Shown here one piece after another: positions 1-8,926 of a stretch of 64,000 nt of DNA. Source of the stretch: Thalassospira australica (GTDB lineage: Bacteria; Pseudomonadota; Alphaproteobacteria; Rhodospirillales; Thalassospiraceae); contig NZ_JRJE01000031.1 in assembly GCF_000763295.1 (NCBI RefSeq), positions 62,001-126,000 of the forward strand, written 5' to 3'. Each line of letters opens with the position of its first letter. Positions within the stretch are counted from its first letter, which is position 1. The position numbers and the translations under genes are program-made. The notes under the pieces were generated by a model. The model did no database searches. It saw only the letters and a list, made by a program, of their open reading frames with translations, and was not told the DNA's origin.

Positions 1-680
1 GCCTTACCGTTTGCGATGCCACCTCGGCGATTTTTGCCATGGAATTGCCATGGGAAAAACTCGATGTGGTGACTTATAGCTGGCAGAAAGTTCTGGGCGG
101 CGAGGGCGGTCATGGCGTCATCATCCTGAGCCCGCGCGCGGTCGAGCGTCTTGAAAGCTATACGCCAACTTGGCCGCTGCCAAAAATCTTCCGCATGACC
201 AAGGGCGGAAAGTTAATTGATGGTATTTTCCGTGGTGAAACCATCAATACCCCGTCCATGCTGGTGGTCGAAGATGCGATTGATACACTGAAATGGGCCG
301 AGGACATTGGCGGTCTTGAAGGTTTGCTCAAACGGACGCGTGCAAGCCGGGCTCATCTTGATGCGTGGCTTGCCAAAAGTGACTGGGCGGCTGATCTTGC
401 CGAAGATCCTGCAACGGCATCAAACACGTCAATGTGCATCAAGATCATTGACCCATGGGCACTGGCATTGAGTGCGGATCAGCAGGCCGCACTACCGAAA
501 AAGATTTCCCAGCTTCTTGAAGCTGAAAATGTTGCACTTGATATCAATGGATATCGCGATGCGCCTGCGGGCCTGAGAATTTGGGGCGGTGCAACCGTGG
601 AACCCAGTGATATCAAGGCGCTATTGCCGTGGCTGGATTGGGCTTATGCGACGGTAAAAGCGGAATTTGACGCTGGATAA
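1..680 (+). CDS. serC: Phosphoserine aminotransferase, C-terminal part (5' end cut by window)
   Basis: This PLP-dependent enzyme converts 3-phosphohydroxypyruvate and glutamate to phosphoserine, the second step of serine synthesis, in the cytoplasm. The reading frame is open from base 3, so the gene starts outside the window; an internal ATG at 39 is not the real start. The motif [10 protein letters not shown] carries the lysine that binds PLP (codon 87-89), preceded by [13 protein letters not shown], which is typical of the proteobacterial/archaeal SerC type. The C-terminal 226 residues are intact and end at TAA 678-680. hisZ follows on the same strand after 156 bases. serA, often a neighbour of serC, is not between serC and hisZ here; it may lie upstream. 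Family assignment is by motif recognition. Confidence 0.9.
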   Translation, partial: LTVCDATSAIFAMELPWEKLDVVTYSWQKVLGGEGGHGVIILSPRAVERLESYTPTWPLPKIFRMTKGGKLIDGIFRGETINTPSMLVVEDAIDTLKWAEDIGGLEGLLKRTRASRAHLDAWLAKSDWAADLAEDPATASNTSMCIKIIDPWALALSADQQAALPKKISQLLEAENVALDINGYRDAPAGLRIWGGATVEPSDIKALLPWLDWAYATVKAEFDAG

Positions 681-744
681 CGCGTATTTCTTACGTATTA
701 TTTGCGTTTTAGGGGTTTTCCCCGTTGCCCTGTCCGGCACAACA

Positions 745-789
745 CGGTAGTAACCGCTACCGGATAGTGAGCCCTGAGCCAGACTCAGG
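745..789 (+). repeat. Two small inverted repeats in the serC-hisZ gap
   Basis: CGGTAG (745-750) pairs with CTACCG (757-762) around a 6-base loop, and CCTGAG (773-778) pairs with CTCAGG (784-789) around a 5-base loop. Neither is followed by a T-run, so they are not ordinary terminators. They could be leader structures for hisZ or chance; no conserved riboswitch fold is recognised. Confidence 0.25.
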
Positions 790-836
790 AAATTATCAAT
801 TTGAATTCGCGCGCCTCGTCCGGGAAAGCACACATA

Positions 837-2003
837 ATGACCGAACTCGCCAGGAAAGCTCTATTGCCCGCCGGCCTGCAGGATGTCCTGCCAGGAACCG
901 CCGCACGGGAAGCTGAAATCCGTGAAAAGCTGATGGCCAGTCTGGCACATGCAGGCTATGACCGCGTGAAAACGCCTTTGGTCGAGTTTGAAGAAAGCCT
1001 GCTTGAAGGGGCGGCCCCCGAATTGGCGACTCAGACATTTCGTCTGATGGACCCTGAATCGCGCCGCATGATGGGATTGCGTTCGGATATGACCCCGCAG
1101 GTCGGCCGAATTGCTGCAACCCGATTGGTTGATGCGCCGCGCCCCTTGCGTCTTTCCTATTCCGGTGACGTTCTGCGCATCAAGGGATCGCATTTGCGCC
1201 CGGAACGCCAGTTTGCCCAGGTCGGTGCCGAGTTGATCGGTGTTTCCAGTGCCGCTGCAGATACCGAAATTGTCCTGCTTGCGCTTGAAGCGCTTGATAG
1301 CATCGGGTTGGCCGACGTTTCTGTTGATCTTAATTTGCCGACCCTTCCGGTGCGCCTGTTTGATGCCTTTGGTGTGTCGGGCGATGAACGCGAAGCCCTG
1401 ACCGAGGCGCTTGAACGCCGCGATGTCGCGGCCATTCGTGCTGCCGACGGCAAGGTCACGGGTGTTCTGGTTGCACTGCTTGAAGCTGCCGGACCAGCAC
1501 AAACCGCGCTGCCGAAACTCAAAAAGCTTGAGCTGCCGCTGGGCGCATCTGAAGAATTATATCGCCTGATTGATGTGGCAGAGCGCGTTTTGGCATCAGG
1601 CCTTGATGCCGCCCTGACGATTGATCCTGTTGAAATGGCTGGTTTCCGCTATCAAACGGGCGTCAGCTTTACGCTGTTTGCGCGTAATGTCCGTGGCGAG
1701 ATTGGCCGTGGAGGGCGTTATCGTGCCGGTGGTGCATCAGGTGAAGCCGCAACAGGCATGTCACTTTATATGGATAGCATTTTGCGCGGACTTCCGGGGG
1801 CAGAGGTGCTTGACCGTGTTTACCTTCCGCTTGGCACACCACAGCGTGAAGCACGACAGTTGCGTGCAGAAGGCCATTACACGGTTGCCGCACTTGAAGG
1901 TGCGGCGGAAGCCAAAACCGAAGCGGCCGCGCGCGTTGAAGCACGCAGCATGGGCTGCAATCATATTTACCTTGGCGGTCAGGTTGTACCGCTGAGCGCG
2001 TAA
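837..2003 (+). CDS. hisZ: ATP phosphoribosyltransferase regulatory subunit HisZ
   Basis: HisZ is a catalytically inactive paralogue of histidyl-tRNA synthetase that assembles with the short HisG to form active ATP phosphoribosyltransferase, the first enzyme of histidine synthesis. The protein begins [13 protein letters not shown] and shows the class II synthetase core: a motif-2-like stretch ([15 protein letters not shown]) and the C-terminal GGRYRAGG region. At 388 residues it has HisZ length and lacks the C-terminal anticodon-binding domain of HisS. I chose ATG 837 over an in-frame TTG at 801, because the family normally begins close to the L-P-x-G-x-x-D-x-L-P motif. purA follows 35 bases later on the same strand, so the two are probably co-transcribed. 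Confidence 0.9.
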   Translation: MTELARKALLPAGLQDVLPGTAAREAEIREKLMASLAHAGYDRVKTPLVEFEESLLEGAAPELATQTFRLMDPESRRMMGLRSDMTPQVGRIAATRLVDAPRPLRLSYSGDVLRIKGSHLRPERQFAQVGAELIGVSSAAADTEIVLLALEALDSIGLADVSVDLNLPTLPVRLFDAFGVSGDEREALTEALERRDVAAIRAADGKVTGVLVALLEAAGPAQTALPKLKKLELPLGASEELYRLIDVAERVLASGLDAALTIDPVEMAGFRYQTGVSFTLFARNVRGEIGRGGRYRAGGASGEAATGMSLYMDSILRGLPGAEVLDRVYLPLGTPQREARQLRAEGHYTVAALEGAAEAKTEAAARVEARSMGCNHIYLGGQVVPLSA

Positions 2004-2038
2004 TCAAACGTAATTTCTATCGCGCAAGGAGTTTTGCG

Positions 2039-3334
2039 ATGACCAATGTTGCCGTGATCGGTTCCCAGTGGGGGGACGAAGGTAAAGGCAAGATCGTTGA
2101 CTGGCTGTCCGAACGGGCAGACGTCGTTGTACGTTTCCAGGGTGGTCATAATGCCGGTCATACTTTGGTGATCGACGGGACGACTTATAAGCTGAGCCTG
2201 CTGCCATCAGGCATCGTGCGCCAGAATAAACTTTCGGTTATCGGCAACGGCGTTGTTGTTGATCCGTGGGCGCTGCTGGCCGAGATTGACCGCCTGAAAG
2301 AGCAGGGGGTGAACATCACGCCGGAAAACCTGCGTCTGGCCGAAAATGCCTGCCTTATCCTTCCGCTGCATGGCAACCTTGACCGTGCACGCGAAGCCGC
2401 AGCATCTGGTGACAACAAGATTGGCACCACCGGTCGTGGTATCGGCCCGGCCTATGAGGACCGCGTTGGTCGCCGTGCGATCCGTGTTGGTGATCTTGCC
2501 GATACCGATCTTCTCGAAGCCAAAGTCGAAAACCTTCTGACCCATCATAACGCGCTGCTGCGCGGCCTTGGACAGCCTGAAGTCGAAGGTTCTGAGCTTC
2601 TTGCGCAGCTCAAGGAAATCGCACCGAAAATCCTGCCGTTTTCCGATACGGTTTGGAAGTCGCTTAATCAGTTCAAGGAAGCTGGCAAGCGTATCCTGTT
2701 TGAAGGTGCGCAGGGCACGATGCTTGATATCGATCATGGCACATACCCGTTTGTGACATCCTCGAACACCGTATCGGGACAGGCCGCTGCCGGTTCCGGT
2801 ATGGGCCCGTCGGGTGTCGGTTATGTTCTGGGCATCACCAAGGCCTACACCACGCGCGTTGGCGAAGGCCCGTTCCCGTCCGAACTGTTTGACGAAGATG
2901 GCACCCGACTTGGTGAACGCGGTCATGAATTCGGTGTTGTCACTGGGCGTAAGCGCCGCTGTGGCTGGTTCGATGCCGCTCTTGTTCGCCAGTCCGTAAA
3001 GGTCAACGGCATTACCGGTATTGCGCTGACCAAGCTTGATGTCCTTGATGGGTTTGATGAAATCAAAATTTGCACCGGTTATGACATCGACGGTGAAGTT
3101 TATGACCACCTGCCGGCAAACCAGCGTCTTCAGGCCAAAGCCAAGCCGGTTTATGAAACCATCGAAGGATGGTCGGACACGACAATGGGCGCACGCAGCT
3201 GGGCCGATCTTCCGGCTGCTGCCATCAAATATGTGCGCCGTATTGAAGAACTGATCGAAGCACCGGTTGCGCTGCTTTCGACCAGTCCGGAACGTGATGA
3301 CACCATTCTGGTTCATGACCCGTTCAGCGGCTAA
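2039..3334 (+). CDS. purA: Adenylosuccinate synthetase
   Basis: The enzyme joins IMP and aspartate using GTP, the first committed step from IMP to AMP. The 431-residue protein has the full family length. [11 protein letters not shown] at residues 8-18 contains the catalytic aspartate (D13), and GGHNAGHT at 35-42 contains the catalytic histidine (H41). The IMP-binding [14 protein letters not shown] and the GTP-binding KLDVLDG region are also present. AAGGAG lies 8 bases before ATG 2039, a strong ribosome binding site. The gene is last in the apparent serC-hisZ-purA run and is closed by a 13-bp terminator hairpin. Confidence 0.97.
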   Translation: MTNVAVIGSQWGDEGKGKIVDWLSERADVVVRFQGGHNAGHTLVIDGTTYKLSLLPSGIVRQNKLSVIGNGVVVDPWALLAEIDRLKEQGVNITPENLRLAENACLILPLHGNLDRAREAAASGDNKIGTTGRGIGPAYEDRVGRRAIRVGDLADTDLLEAKVENLLTHHNALLRGLGQPEVEGSELLAQLKEIAPKILPFSDTVWKSLNQFKEAGKRILFEGAQGTMLDIDHGTYPFVTSSNTVSGQAAAGSGMGPSGVGYVLGITKAYTTRVGEGPFPSELFDEDGTRLGERGHEFGVVTGRKRRCGWFDAALVRQSVKVNGITGIALTKLDVLDGFDEIKICTGYDIDGEVYDHLPANQRLQAKAKPVYETIEGWSDTTMGARSWADLPAAAIKYVRRIEELIEAPVALLSTSPERDDTILVHDPFSG

Positions 3335-3357
3335 AGGCCATCCATATGCGTGATTTC

Positions 3358-3389
3358 AAAAGCCACCGGTTCCGACCGGTGGCTTTTTT
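3358..3389 (+). terminator. Intrinsic terminator after purA
   Basis: A perfect 13-bp stem (3358-3370 with 3375-3387), TCCG loop and trailing T-run lie 23 bases after the purA stop codon. The A-run on the left side would also allow termination in the opposite direction. Confidence 0.93.
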
Positions 3390-3582
3390 AGTTTCAAATG
3401 AATGGTTTGTCCGGTGTGTGAAACTGCTCGGGGCGGATAACCGCTTGCCCCTGAGGGGCATCGCAAGTATCGTTTTATCAACCTTTGGAGGATAGCGTAC
3501 GGATTGATATGTCAGGAGGACTGTCGATCAGATTGATCACGCGTCACTCAGGGATGATAACGCATAAAGAAATATCAGGATC

Positions 3583-5715
3583 ATGGCAGAGCAAGCTGAA
3601 GATCAGGAACAGGACGTTTCGAACGGTGCTGCGACAGAATCGGTGATGGATGCACCGGGCGGCGGCGCACCTGCGCCTGCAGAATCTGAAGTACCATCTG
3701 AAGAAGAGGTTGAGGTCAGTACTGGCGGAAAAAGTGTCGAGATCGGCAATTTCCGTGTTTTCATGGACTTGCGGATGCCCGAATTCGATATGGGGCATTG
3801 CAAAGCCTATTCTGCTGATAACCTGCGCCGCGACGAGGGCAGTGCCTTTGCGATTGTGTCTGATCCGGTTTTGCCAACCCGCCAGGACCATATCAATTTC
3901 CTGACCGGCATGCATATGGCGGGTCAGATTGATCTTCTTGACTATGAGATCGCCTATTGGCCGCCATTTGGTCGCCGAACCATGGTGCTGTTCTATGAGA
4001 AGCCTGCAGGTGGAAAAGTATCCGCCAAGGACAATAAGAAGCTTCCCATTGATGAGCACGACATCGCGACCGTTGTGGTTGAACCGTTGATGAGTGTTAT
4101 TCAGGCCTTTGGTGAAAAGGGGCTGGCACACCGAAACATCCGGGCAGACAACCTGTTCTTTGCTGATGCATCGCGCGAGAAGGTCGTTCTTGGTGATTGC
4201 GCCAGTGGTCCGCCCGGTTATGACCAGCCACTTGTCTATGAAACGACAGCCCGCATGAGCGCAGAACCCGCAGGTCGCGGGTCGGGCACGACAGAAGATG
4301 ACTTCTATGCGCTGGGTATGACACTTGCGGAATTGGGAATTGGCCGACTGCCGCTCAAGAAACTGAGCGATCAGGAGGTCATGGACCTGAAGCTGTCCAA
4401 GGGATCGTTTCAGGCCATTGCCTCGCAGGAAAAGTTACCACTTGTTCTGATCGAGCCGGTAAGGGGGCTATTGTGTGATGACCCTGAAGAACGTTGGGGT
4501 TTGGCCGAACTGAATGCCTGGCTTGATGGACGGCGAACCAAGCCCGTGCAGGCTAATACGGAAAAACGTGCGGCACGTTCGCAGAACCTGGCCGGGCGGG
4601 ATTATTACACGGTACGTGCGCTGGCACAGGGCATCGCCACGAACTGGGTCACAGCCCTTGTGCCCTTGCGTGACAGTACGGTCGAAATTTGGCTGCGTCG
4701 CGGGCTGGGTGACAATGATCGGGCAAAGGCCATGTCTGATGCCATGCGACAACTACAGTGGGCGGGAACCGACAAGAGATCAGCCGAAGATGTTTTGATT
4801 GCCCGGTCCATTCTGATTTTGGACCCGTCGGGACCGATTCGGTTCAAGGGCTTTTCGGCGATGATCGACGGCCTTGGCTTTATGCTGTCCTATGATGTTC
4901 AGCATGGTCGCGGGCCGCAACGTTTTGCCGATGTTATCGTGCGCGATATTCCGTCCTTCTGGTTCGCCCGGCAGGAAGGGTACAGCCCAGAAGTTCAAAA
5001 GCATCAGCAACTCTACAAAAATTTACGCTATTACATTCAGCAACAAAGCGCCGGTTATGGTTACGAACGCTGTCTTTATGCAACTGTGCGCAACCAGCAT
5101 TGCCTGAGCCCGCTCGTGGAGCAGGAATATGTTGTGGATATTGGCGAACTAATGCCCGCGCTGGAAAAAGCGGCAGAAACAGCATCGGAAGAAAGCTGGC
5201 CGGTGGACCGCCATATCGCGGCCTTCATTGCAACCCGTCTGGAAGACGACGTTGAAGGCCAACTGATGGCGATGCAAAATCCGTCAGATGAAGTGGAATA
5301 TAGCCGCGCCATCATCAGTATGTTGGCCATCGTTCAATGGCGTCATGGGCCGGATAATCTGCAAAACCTGTCGCACTGGGTGTCGCGCCTAATGGAGCCG
5401 GCGATCAAGGTGTTTCACAGCAAAGCGCGCCGAGAGCGGGTTGAGACAGAAATTCCCAAATTGGCGAAACGCGGCAATCTGGTTGAGCTGTACAACCTGA
5501 TCAATGACGAACAGGAACGTCGCAAGGACCAATCGGAATTTGTTGACGCTGTTGCAGAATATTCCGAAGCCGAAAGCGAAGTGTTTGATTTGGAATCGTC
5601 AGGACCTGCACGCCTTGAAATGGCAGAAAAAGTCGGCCAGCAGGCGGCAGCATTCGCATCGACCATGATTGCGTTGCTGACGGTTTCAGCACTGTTCTTG
5701 ATGTATATTTTTTAA
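3583..5715 (+). CDS. Membrane-anchored pseudokinase-like protein
   Basis: This 710-residue protein resembles a Ser/Thr protein kinase fold but lacks key catalytic residues. The catalytic loop reads HRNIRADN from H183, so the HRD aspartate is asparagine (N185). The metal-binding DFG motif is reduced to DCA (D205). No VAIK lysine is visible in the corresponding strand (AFAIVSD, near residues 88-94), and no glycine loop is seen. The N-terminal 50 residues are acidic and Ala/Pro/Glu-rich, probably disordered. The middle and C-terminal regions match no domain I know. The last 20 residues form one hydrophobic helix, suggesting a tail-anchored protein with its bulk in the cytoplasm. A small membrane protein gene starts 9 bases downstream. 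Function unknown; a scaffold or sensor is more likely than a kinase. Confidence 0.75.
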   Translation: MAEQAEDQEQDVSNGAATESVMDAPGGGAPAPAESEVPSEEEVEVSTGGKSVEIGNFRVFMDLRMPEFDMGHCKAYSADNLRRDEGSAFAIVSDPVLPTRQDHINFLTGMHMAGQIDLLDYEIAYWPPFGRRTMVLFYEKPAGGKVSAKDNKKLPIDEHDIATVVVEPLMSVIQAFGEKGLAHRNIRADNLFFADASREKVVLGDCASGPPGYDQPLVYETTARMSAEPAGRGSGTTEDDFYALGMTLAELGIGRLPLKKLSDQEVMDLKLSKGSFQAIASQEKLPLVLIEPVRGLLCDDPEERWGLAELNAWLDGRRTKPVQANTEKRAARSQNLAGRDYYTVRALAQGIATNWVTALVPLRDSTVEIWLRRGLGDNDRAKAMSDAMRQLQWAGTDKRSAEDVLIARSILILDPSGPIRFKGFSAMIDGLGFMLSYDVQHGRGPQRFADVIVRDIPSFWFARQEGYSPEVQKHQQLYKNLRYYIQQQSAGYGYERCLYATVRNQHCLSPLVEQEYVVDIGELMPALEKAAETASEESWPVDRHIAAFIATRLEDDVEGQLMAMQNPSDEVEYSRAIISMLAIVQWRHGPDNLQNLSHWVSRLMEPAIKVFHSKARRERVETEIPKLAKRGNLVELYNLINDEQERRKDQSEFVDAVAEYSEAESEVFDLESSGPARLEMAEKVGQQAAAFASTMIALLTVSALFLMYIF

Positions 5716-5724
5716 GGTATCAGC

Positions 5725-6207
5725 ATGGCAAAAGGTAAGGGTAAAGGTGCAAAAGGCGGTCGCAGCGCATTTTCCGGTTTGTCGGTTGTCGCATCCGCTG
5801 TGCTGTTGTTTATGGTCGCATTACCCACCTTCATTACGCTGACGGTCGGGCTGTTGCCATCTATGGCGGCCTTCATCTTTGATCGAAGCCCGGGCAGAAC
5901 GATGGCACGCTGTGTGTTTGGTCTGAACTTTTCCGGTGTGGCGCCCTATATTCTTGAGTTATGGCAGGTGCCGTCTCAAACGGTTGGCAGCGCAACCCAG
6001 CAAATTTTCCAACCCCTTGCATTGTCGATCATGTATGGCGCAGCGGGGCTTGGCTGGTTGCTGTATCTTGCGATGCCACCGATTGTTGCAAATGTGCTGA
6101 ACCTGTCGGCACAGCGCCGCGTAAGTGAACTGCGCAAGAAACAGCGTGGTTTGATAAAAACCTGGGGCGATAGTCTGATCAAGGAAGTCGACCGTTCGGG
6201 CAACTGA
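5725..6207 (+). CDS. Small membrane protein, partner of the pseudokinase gene
   Basis: This 160-residue protein has a basic Gly/Lys/Ala-rich N-terminus (MAKGKGKGAKGGRSAF), then about three hydrophobic segments: near residues 22-52, 70-80 and 95-125. A basic cytoplasmic tail follows (QRRVSELRKKQRG). It starts 9 bases after the pseudokinase-like gene, so the two are almost certainly co-translated and may form a complex at the membrane. I do not recognise the family. No lipobox or cleavable signal peptide is seen. The gene converges with rpoH across a terminator that serves rpoH. Confidence 0.7.
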   Translation: MAKGKGKGAKGGRSAFSGLSVVASAVLLFMVALPTFITLTVGLLPSMAAFIFDRSPGRTMARCVFGLNFSGVAPYILELWQVPSQTVGSATQQIFQPLALSIMYGAAGLGWLLYLAMPPIVANVLNLSAQRRVSELRKKQRGLIKTWGDSLIKEVDRSGN

Positions 6208-6244
6208 ACAGGGTTCCGATCCGATTTTAATTTACAACGAAATC

Positions 6245-6274
6245 AAAAAAAAAGCGGCGGACAAATGTCCGCCG
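6245..6274 (-). terminator. Intrinsic terminator after rpoH
   Basis: An 8-bp stem (6255-6262 with 6267-6274) and AAAT loop are followed, in the minus direction, by an uninterrupted T-run (A's at 6245-6253 on the plus strand). It sits 41 bases beyond the rpoH stop codon. Confidence 0.92.
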
Positions 6275-6314
6275 TTAGTCGTTACAAAGGGGGAAAAAGA
6301 CGACAGTGTTCTGG

Positions 6315-7181
6315 TTAATGGGGAAGATCCGTGTGAATGGATTTCCGGACTTTCTCAAAGGCGCGAACTTCAATCTGACGAATACGTTCGCGTGAGATGC
6401 CATAGGCAACACTAAGATTTTCAAGTGTCACCGGGCTTTCAAGCAGGCGGCGCTGTGTGAGAATGTCGCGCTCGCGCTCATTTAGGTGCGACATCGCATT
6501 CTTCAACATACCCATCCGCTGCAGGAATTCTTCGCGTTTGCCAAACAGTGATTCCTGATCTTCTTCGTCGCTTTCAAGCCAGTCTACCCATTCGCCATCG
6601 CCGTCAACGCGCACAGGGGCATTGAGCGAATGGTCCGGGCCTGCAAGACGGCGGTTCATCATGATCACGTCGTCTTCGGAGACGTTAAGCTTGGTTGCGA
6701 TCAGTTCGACCTGTTCTGGCTGCAGGTCACCTTCGTCAATCGCCTGCATCTGGCTTTTGAGTTTGCGAAGGTTAAAGAAAAGCTTTTTCTGAGCTGCCGT
6801 TGTGCCCATTTTCACGAGTGACCAGGAATGAAGGATATATTCCTGGATGGCGGCACGGATCCACCACATGGCGTATGTGGCAAGCCGGAAGCCCTTGTCG
6901 GGGTCAAATCGTTTAACAGACTGCAGCAGGCCGACATTGCCCTCGGAAATCAGTTCATTAATGGGCAGACCATAACCGCGGTAGCTCATCGCGATCTTGG
7001 CAACCAGACGCAAATGGCTGGTAATCAGTTTCTCGGCAGATTTGTCACAATCCTTGTCCCGGAAGTCACAGGCATATTGGACTTCTTGTTCGGGGGTAAG
7101 CATCGGGTAACGGCGTATACGCTGAAGGTACACAGTTAAACCATCTTTGGAGATGACTGGAAGAGCATTTCCCTGTTTCAT
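6315..7181 (-). CDS. rpoH: RNA polymerase heat-shock sigma factor (sigma-32 type)
   Basis: RpoH directs RNA polymerase to heat-shock promoters. Region 2 is clear (ISEGNVGLLQSVKRFDPDKG, then ATYAMWWIRAAIQEY), including the RpoH-box-like segment after it (QKKLFFNLRK). Region 4 ends with the helix-turn-helix AYGISRERIRQIEVRA. The frame extends to an ATG at 7214, but GGGAGG lies 6 bases before the ATG at 7181 (MKQGNALPVIS), so I chose that start, giving 288 residues. A sigma-70-type promoter and a leader hairpin lie directly upstream. rluD is the next gene on the same strand upstream, a common pairing in alphaproteobacteria. Confidence 0.95.
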   Translation of the reverse strand: MKQGNALPVISKDGLTVYLQRIRRYPMLTPEQEVQYACDFRDKDCDKSAEKLITSHLRLVAKIAMSYRGYGLPINELISEGNVGLLQSVKRFDPDKGFRLATYAMWWIRAAIQEYILHSWSLVKMGTTAAQKKLFFNLRKLKSQMQAIDEGDLQPEQVELIATKLNVSEDDVIMMNRRLAGPDHSLNAPVRVDGDGEWVDWLESDEEDQESLFGKREEFLQRMGMLKNAMSHLNERERDILTQRRLLESPVTLENLSVAYGISRERIRQIEVRAFEKVRKSIHTDLPH

Positions 7182-7205
7182 TGAAGCCTCCCGTATTGCT
7201 TTCAA

Positions 7206-7231
7206 AAAGTGCATGTATCCCCTTGCACTTT
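7206..7231 (-). promoter_or_regulatory. Inverted repeat in the rpoH 5' leader
   Basis: AAAGTGCA (7206-7213) and TGCACTTT (7224-7231) form a perfect 8-bp stem with a 10-base loop. Given the promoter at 7239-7266, transcription should start near 7232, so this hairpin would form the very 5' end of the rpoH mRNA, about 25 bases upstream of the start codon. It leaves the GGGAGG ribosome site open, so it does not mimic the E. coli rpoH thermosensor directly. Confidence 0.45.
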
Positions 7232-7238
7232 CAAAAAT

Positions 7239-7266
7239 CTTATACGGGGGTATTAGAGGTCGTCAA
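7239..7266 (-). promoter_or_regulatory. Sigma-70-type promoter of rpoH
   Basis: Reading the minus strand, TTGACG (7266-7261) and TATAAG (7244-7239) are spaced by 16 bases, both close to consensus. The expected start point is near 7232, giving a leader of about 50 bases before ATG 7181. Confidence 0.75.
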
Positions 7267-7300
7267 TGAAAAAGTATACTATATGTCTAGTGTTAACTAT

Positions 7301-8272
7301 TCATAGGTATAGGTTTAGGGCGCTTATGACCTCAGCCAGGTCATCTGGAATCGGTGCCTCGGTCGATATGTATGCACCCGTGCGAGGGTGTAAAAAACCC
7401 AGAGTTCTGGCATGTAGCGCCTGTTTGGTGAATTCATTCAAAACTGCTTGCGCCTTATGGTTGCACTTTAGGACAGCTTTATTGCGACCGTAAACTGGAT
7501 CACACACAATTGAATGGCCGATATGGTGCATATGAACGCGGATTTGGTGCGTCCTGCCGGTTGCAAGGCGACATTCGACAAGAGATGCCAACGAGTCGTC
7601 GCGAGTCTTGAGTGTTTTATAGTGGGTTAGTGCGTATTTTCCGGTATTTTTTAGAACTGTCATCTTCTTGCGGTTGCTTGGGCTGCGGCCGATATTTCCC
7701 TCAATATCACCGACAAGGGGGCGCGGGGTTCCCCACACAACCGCAAGGTATGCACGATCAATATTTTCCTTATCCTCGGAAAACAGATTTGAAAGGGCAC
7801 GATGGGCGGTGTCATTCTTGGCAACCACCATGGCGCCACTGGTATCCTTATCAAGCCGATGGACAATTCCCGGGCGTTTCACACCACCAATGCCCGACAG
7901 GCTGCTACCACAATGGGCCAGAAGCGCATTCACCAGTGTTCCGCTTTCATTGCCTGCGGCGGGATGAACAACCATGCCGGCAGGCTTGTTGATCACAAGA
8001 AGGTCGTCATCCTCGTAGAGCACATCAAGCTTGATGTCTTCCGGGGTTGGTTCGGCTTCTTCGGGTGGGGGGACGATTAGGTGAAAAATATCGCCTTCCC
8101 GTACCTTTGCCGACATCTTGCGCGCTGGCAGCCCGTTAAGCGTTAGTTGCCCGTCTTCAATCAATGCCTTGATGCGTGAGCGCGACTGATCGGGCCAGGC
8201 GCCCGCCAGCACCTTGTCAAGGCGGGCTCCTTCATCATCGTTTGTCGCTTTGTAGGTCAGACTGTCAGACAT
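7301..8272 (-). CDS. rluD: Ribosomal large-subunit pseudouridine synthase (RluD family)
   Basis: The RluA/RluD family converts uridines to pseudouridine in 23S rRNA. An N-terminal S4 RNA-binding domain (ARLDKVLAG ... QSRSRIKALIEDGQLTLNG) is followed by the catalytic domain with HRLDKDTSG, whose aspartate is the active-site residue. LATGRTHQIRVHM and DPVYG motifs follow. The length, 323 residues, is normal. Presence of the S4 domain and the neighbourhood with rpoH favour RluD (helix 69 sites) over RluA or RluC, but substrate cannot be proven from sequence alone. Confidence 0.88.
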   Translation of the reverse strand: MSDSLTYKATNDDEGARLDKVLAGAWPDQSRSRIKALIEDGQLTLNGLPARKMSAKVREGDIFHLIVPPPEEAEPTPEDIKLDVLYEDDDLLVINKPAGMVVHPAAGNESGTLVNALLAHCGSSLSGIGGVKRPGIVHRLDKDTSGAMVVAKNDTAHRALSNLFSEDKENIDRAYLAVVWGTPRPLVGDIEGNIGRSPSNRKKMTVLKNTGKYALTHYKTLKTRDDSLASLVECRLATGRTHQIRVHMHHIGHSIVCDPVYGRNKAVLKCNHKAQAVLNEFTKQALHARTLGFLHPRTGAYISTEAPIPDDLAEVISALNLYL

Positions 8273-8532
8273 TGGCCGCTGTTGGTGTCTTTTCTATATT
8301 GGTCACTGTGAATTCGGAAATTGCGCTGTGTGTTGGCAGTTTTTAGCGTTTTGACCGGCGATTGCAACGAATTGCGACAATGGTTCATTTCATACCTGTG
8401 GTCAAACCGCGGTGTGATGTGTTGTTACCTTGCATTTGATCGTGCTTGTCGCTATGGCGTTGGAGAGTGTTTTGTGTGATCGCTCTTGGGCGAGCATGCG
8501 GGTTTCATCAAGCTTTGTCAGTTGGAAATACG

Positions 8533-8898
8533 ATGCGTGTAGTTAAGGCTTTGGTTGCGTTTATGGGCGTTTTGATCGTGGTGGGCATTGGGCTTGTTGC
8601 CTATGGTCTGTCGCTGGACAAGAACGCAACGGATACAGAAACAGCCCCCAATGTTACCAAGCCGTCTGTGCCTGTTTCCGGTTCAGCAAACGCTGATGAA
8701 TATGACACCCTGGCTGAATTTGGTGATATCGTCCTTGACGTTAAAGATGATGAACGGTTGGTCGGATATACAGTGCAGGGGGATCAGGTAACCTTGCACA
8801 TCGAAGGTGCGAACGGAAATGGTGCGCGTCTGATTATTGTTTCTCTTGGCAAAAAAACAGTCCTTGGGCGCATTATCCTTAAACACGCAAACCAATAA
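8533..8898 (+). CDS. Small single-pass membrane protein
   Basis: From ATG 8533 the product has 121 residues: a short basic N-terminus (MRVVK), one hydrophobic helix (residues 6-28), a polar linker rich in Thr, Pro and Ser, then a compact beta-rich end (VGYTVQGDQVTLHIEG ... RLIIVSLGKKTVLGRIIL). It resembles short conserved proteins of unknown function in alphaproteobacteria. The frame is open upstream to 8446, but no good ribosome site supports an earlier start. The JAMM protein gene starts 28 bases downstream, so they probably share a transcript. Likely periplasm-facing. Function unknown. Confidence 0.7.
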   Translation: MRVVKALVAFMGVLIVVGIGLVAYGLSLDKNATDTETAPNVTKPSVPVSGSANADEYDTLAEFGDIVLDVKDDERLVGYTVQGDQVTLHIEGANGNGARLIIVSLGKKTVLGRIILKHANQ

Positions 8899-8926
8899 AA
8901 TTGATCCTTTGAGGGAAATACCGATC

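Noticed and set aside
2207..3316. 369-codon minus-strand open frame over purA
   Set aside because: It lies entirely antisense to purA, encodes a sequence with no recognisable motif, and its composition follows from the third-position bias of purA.
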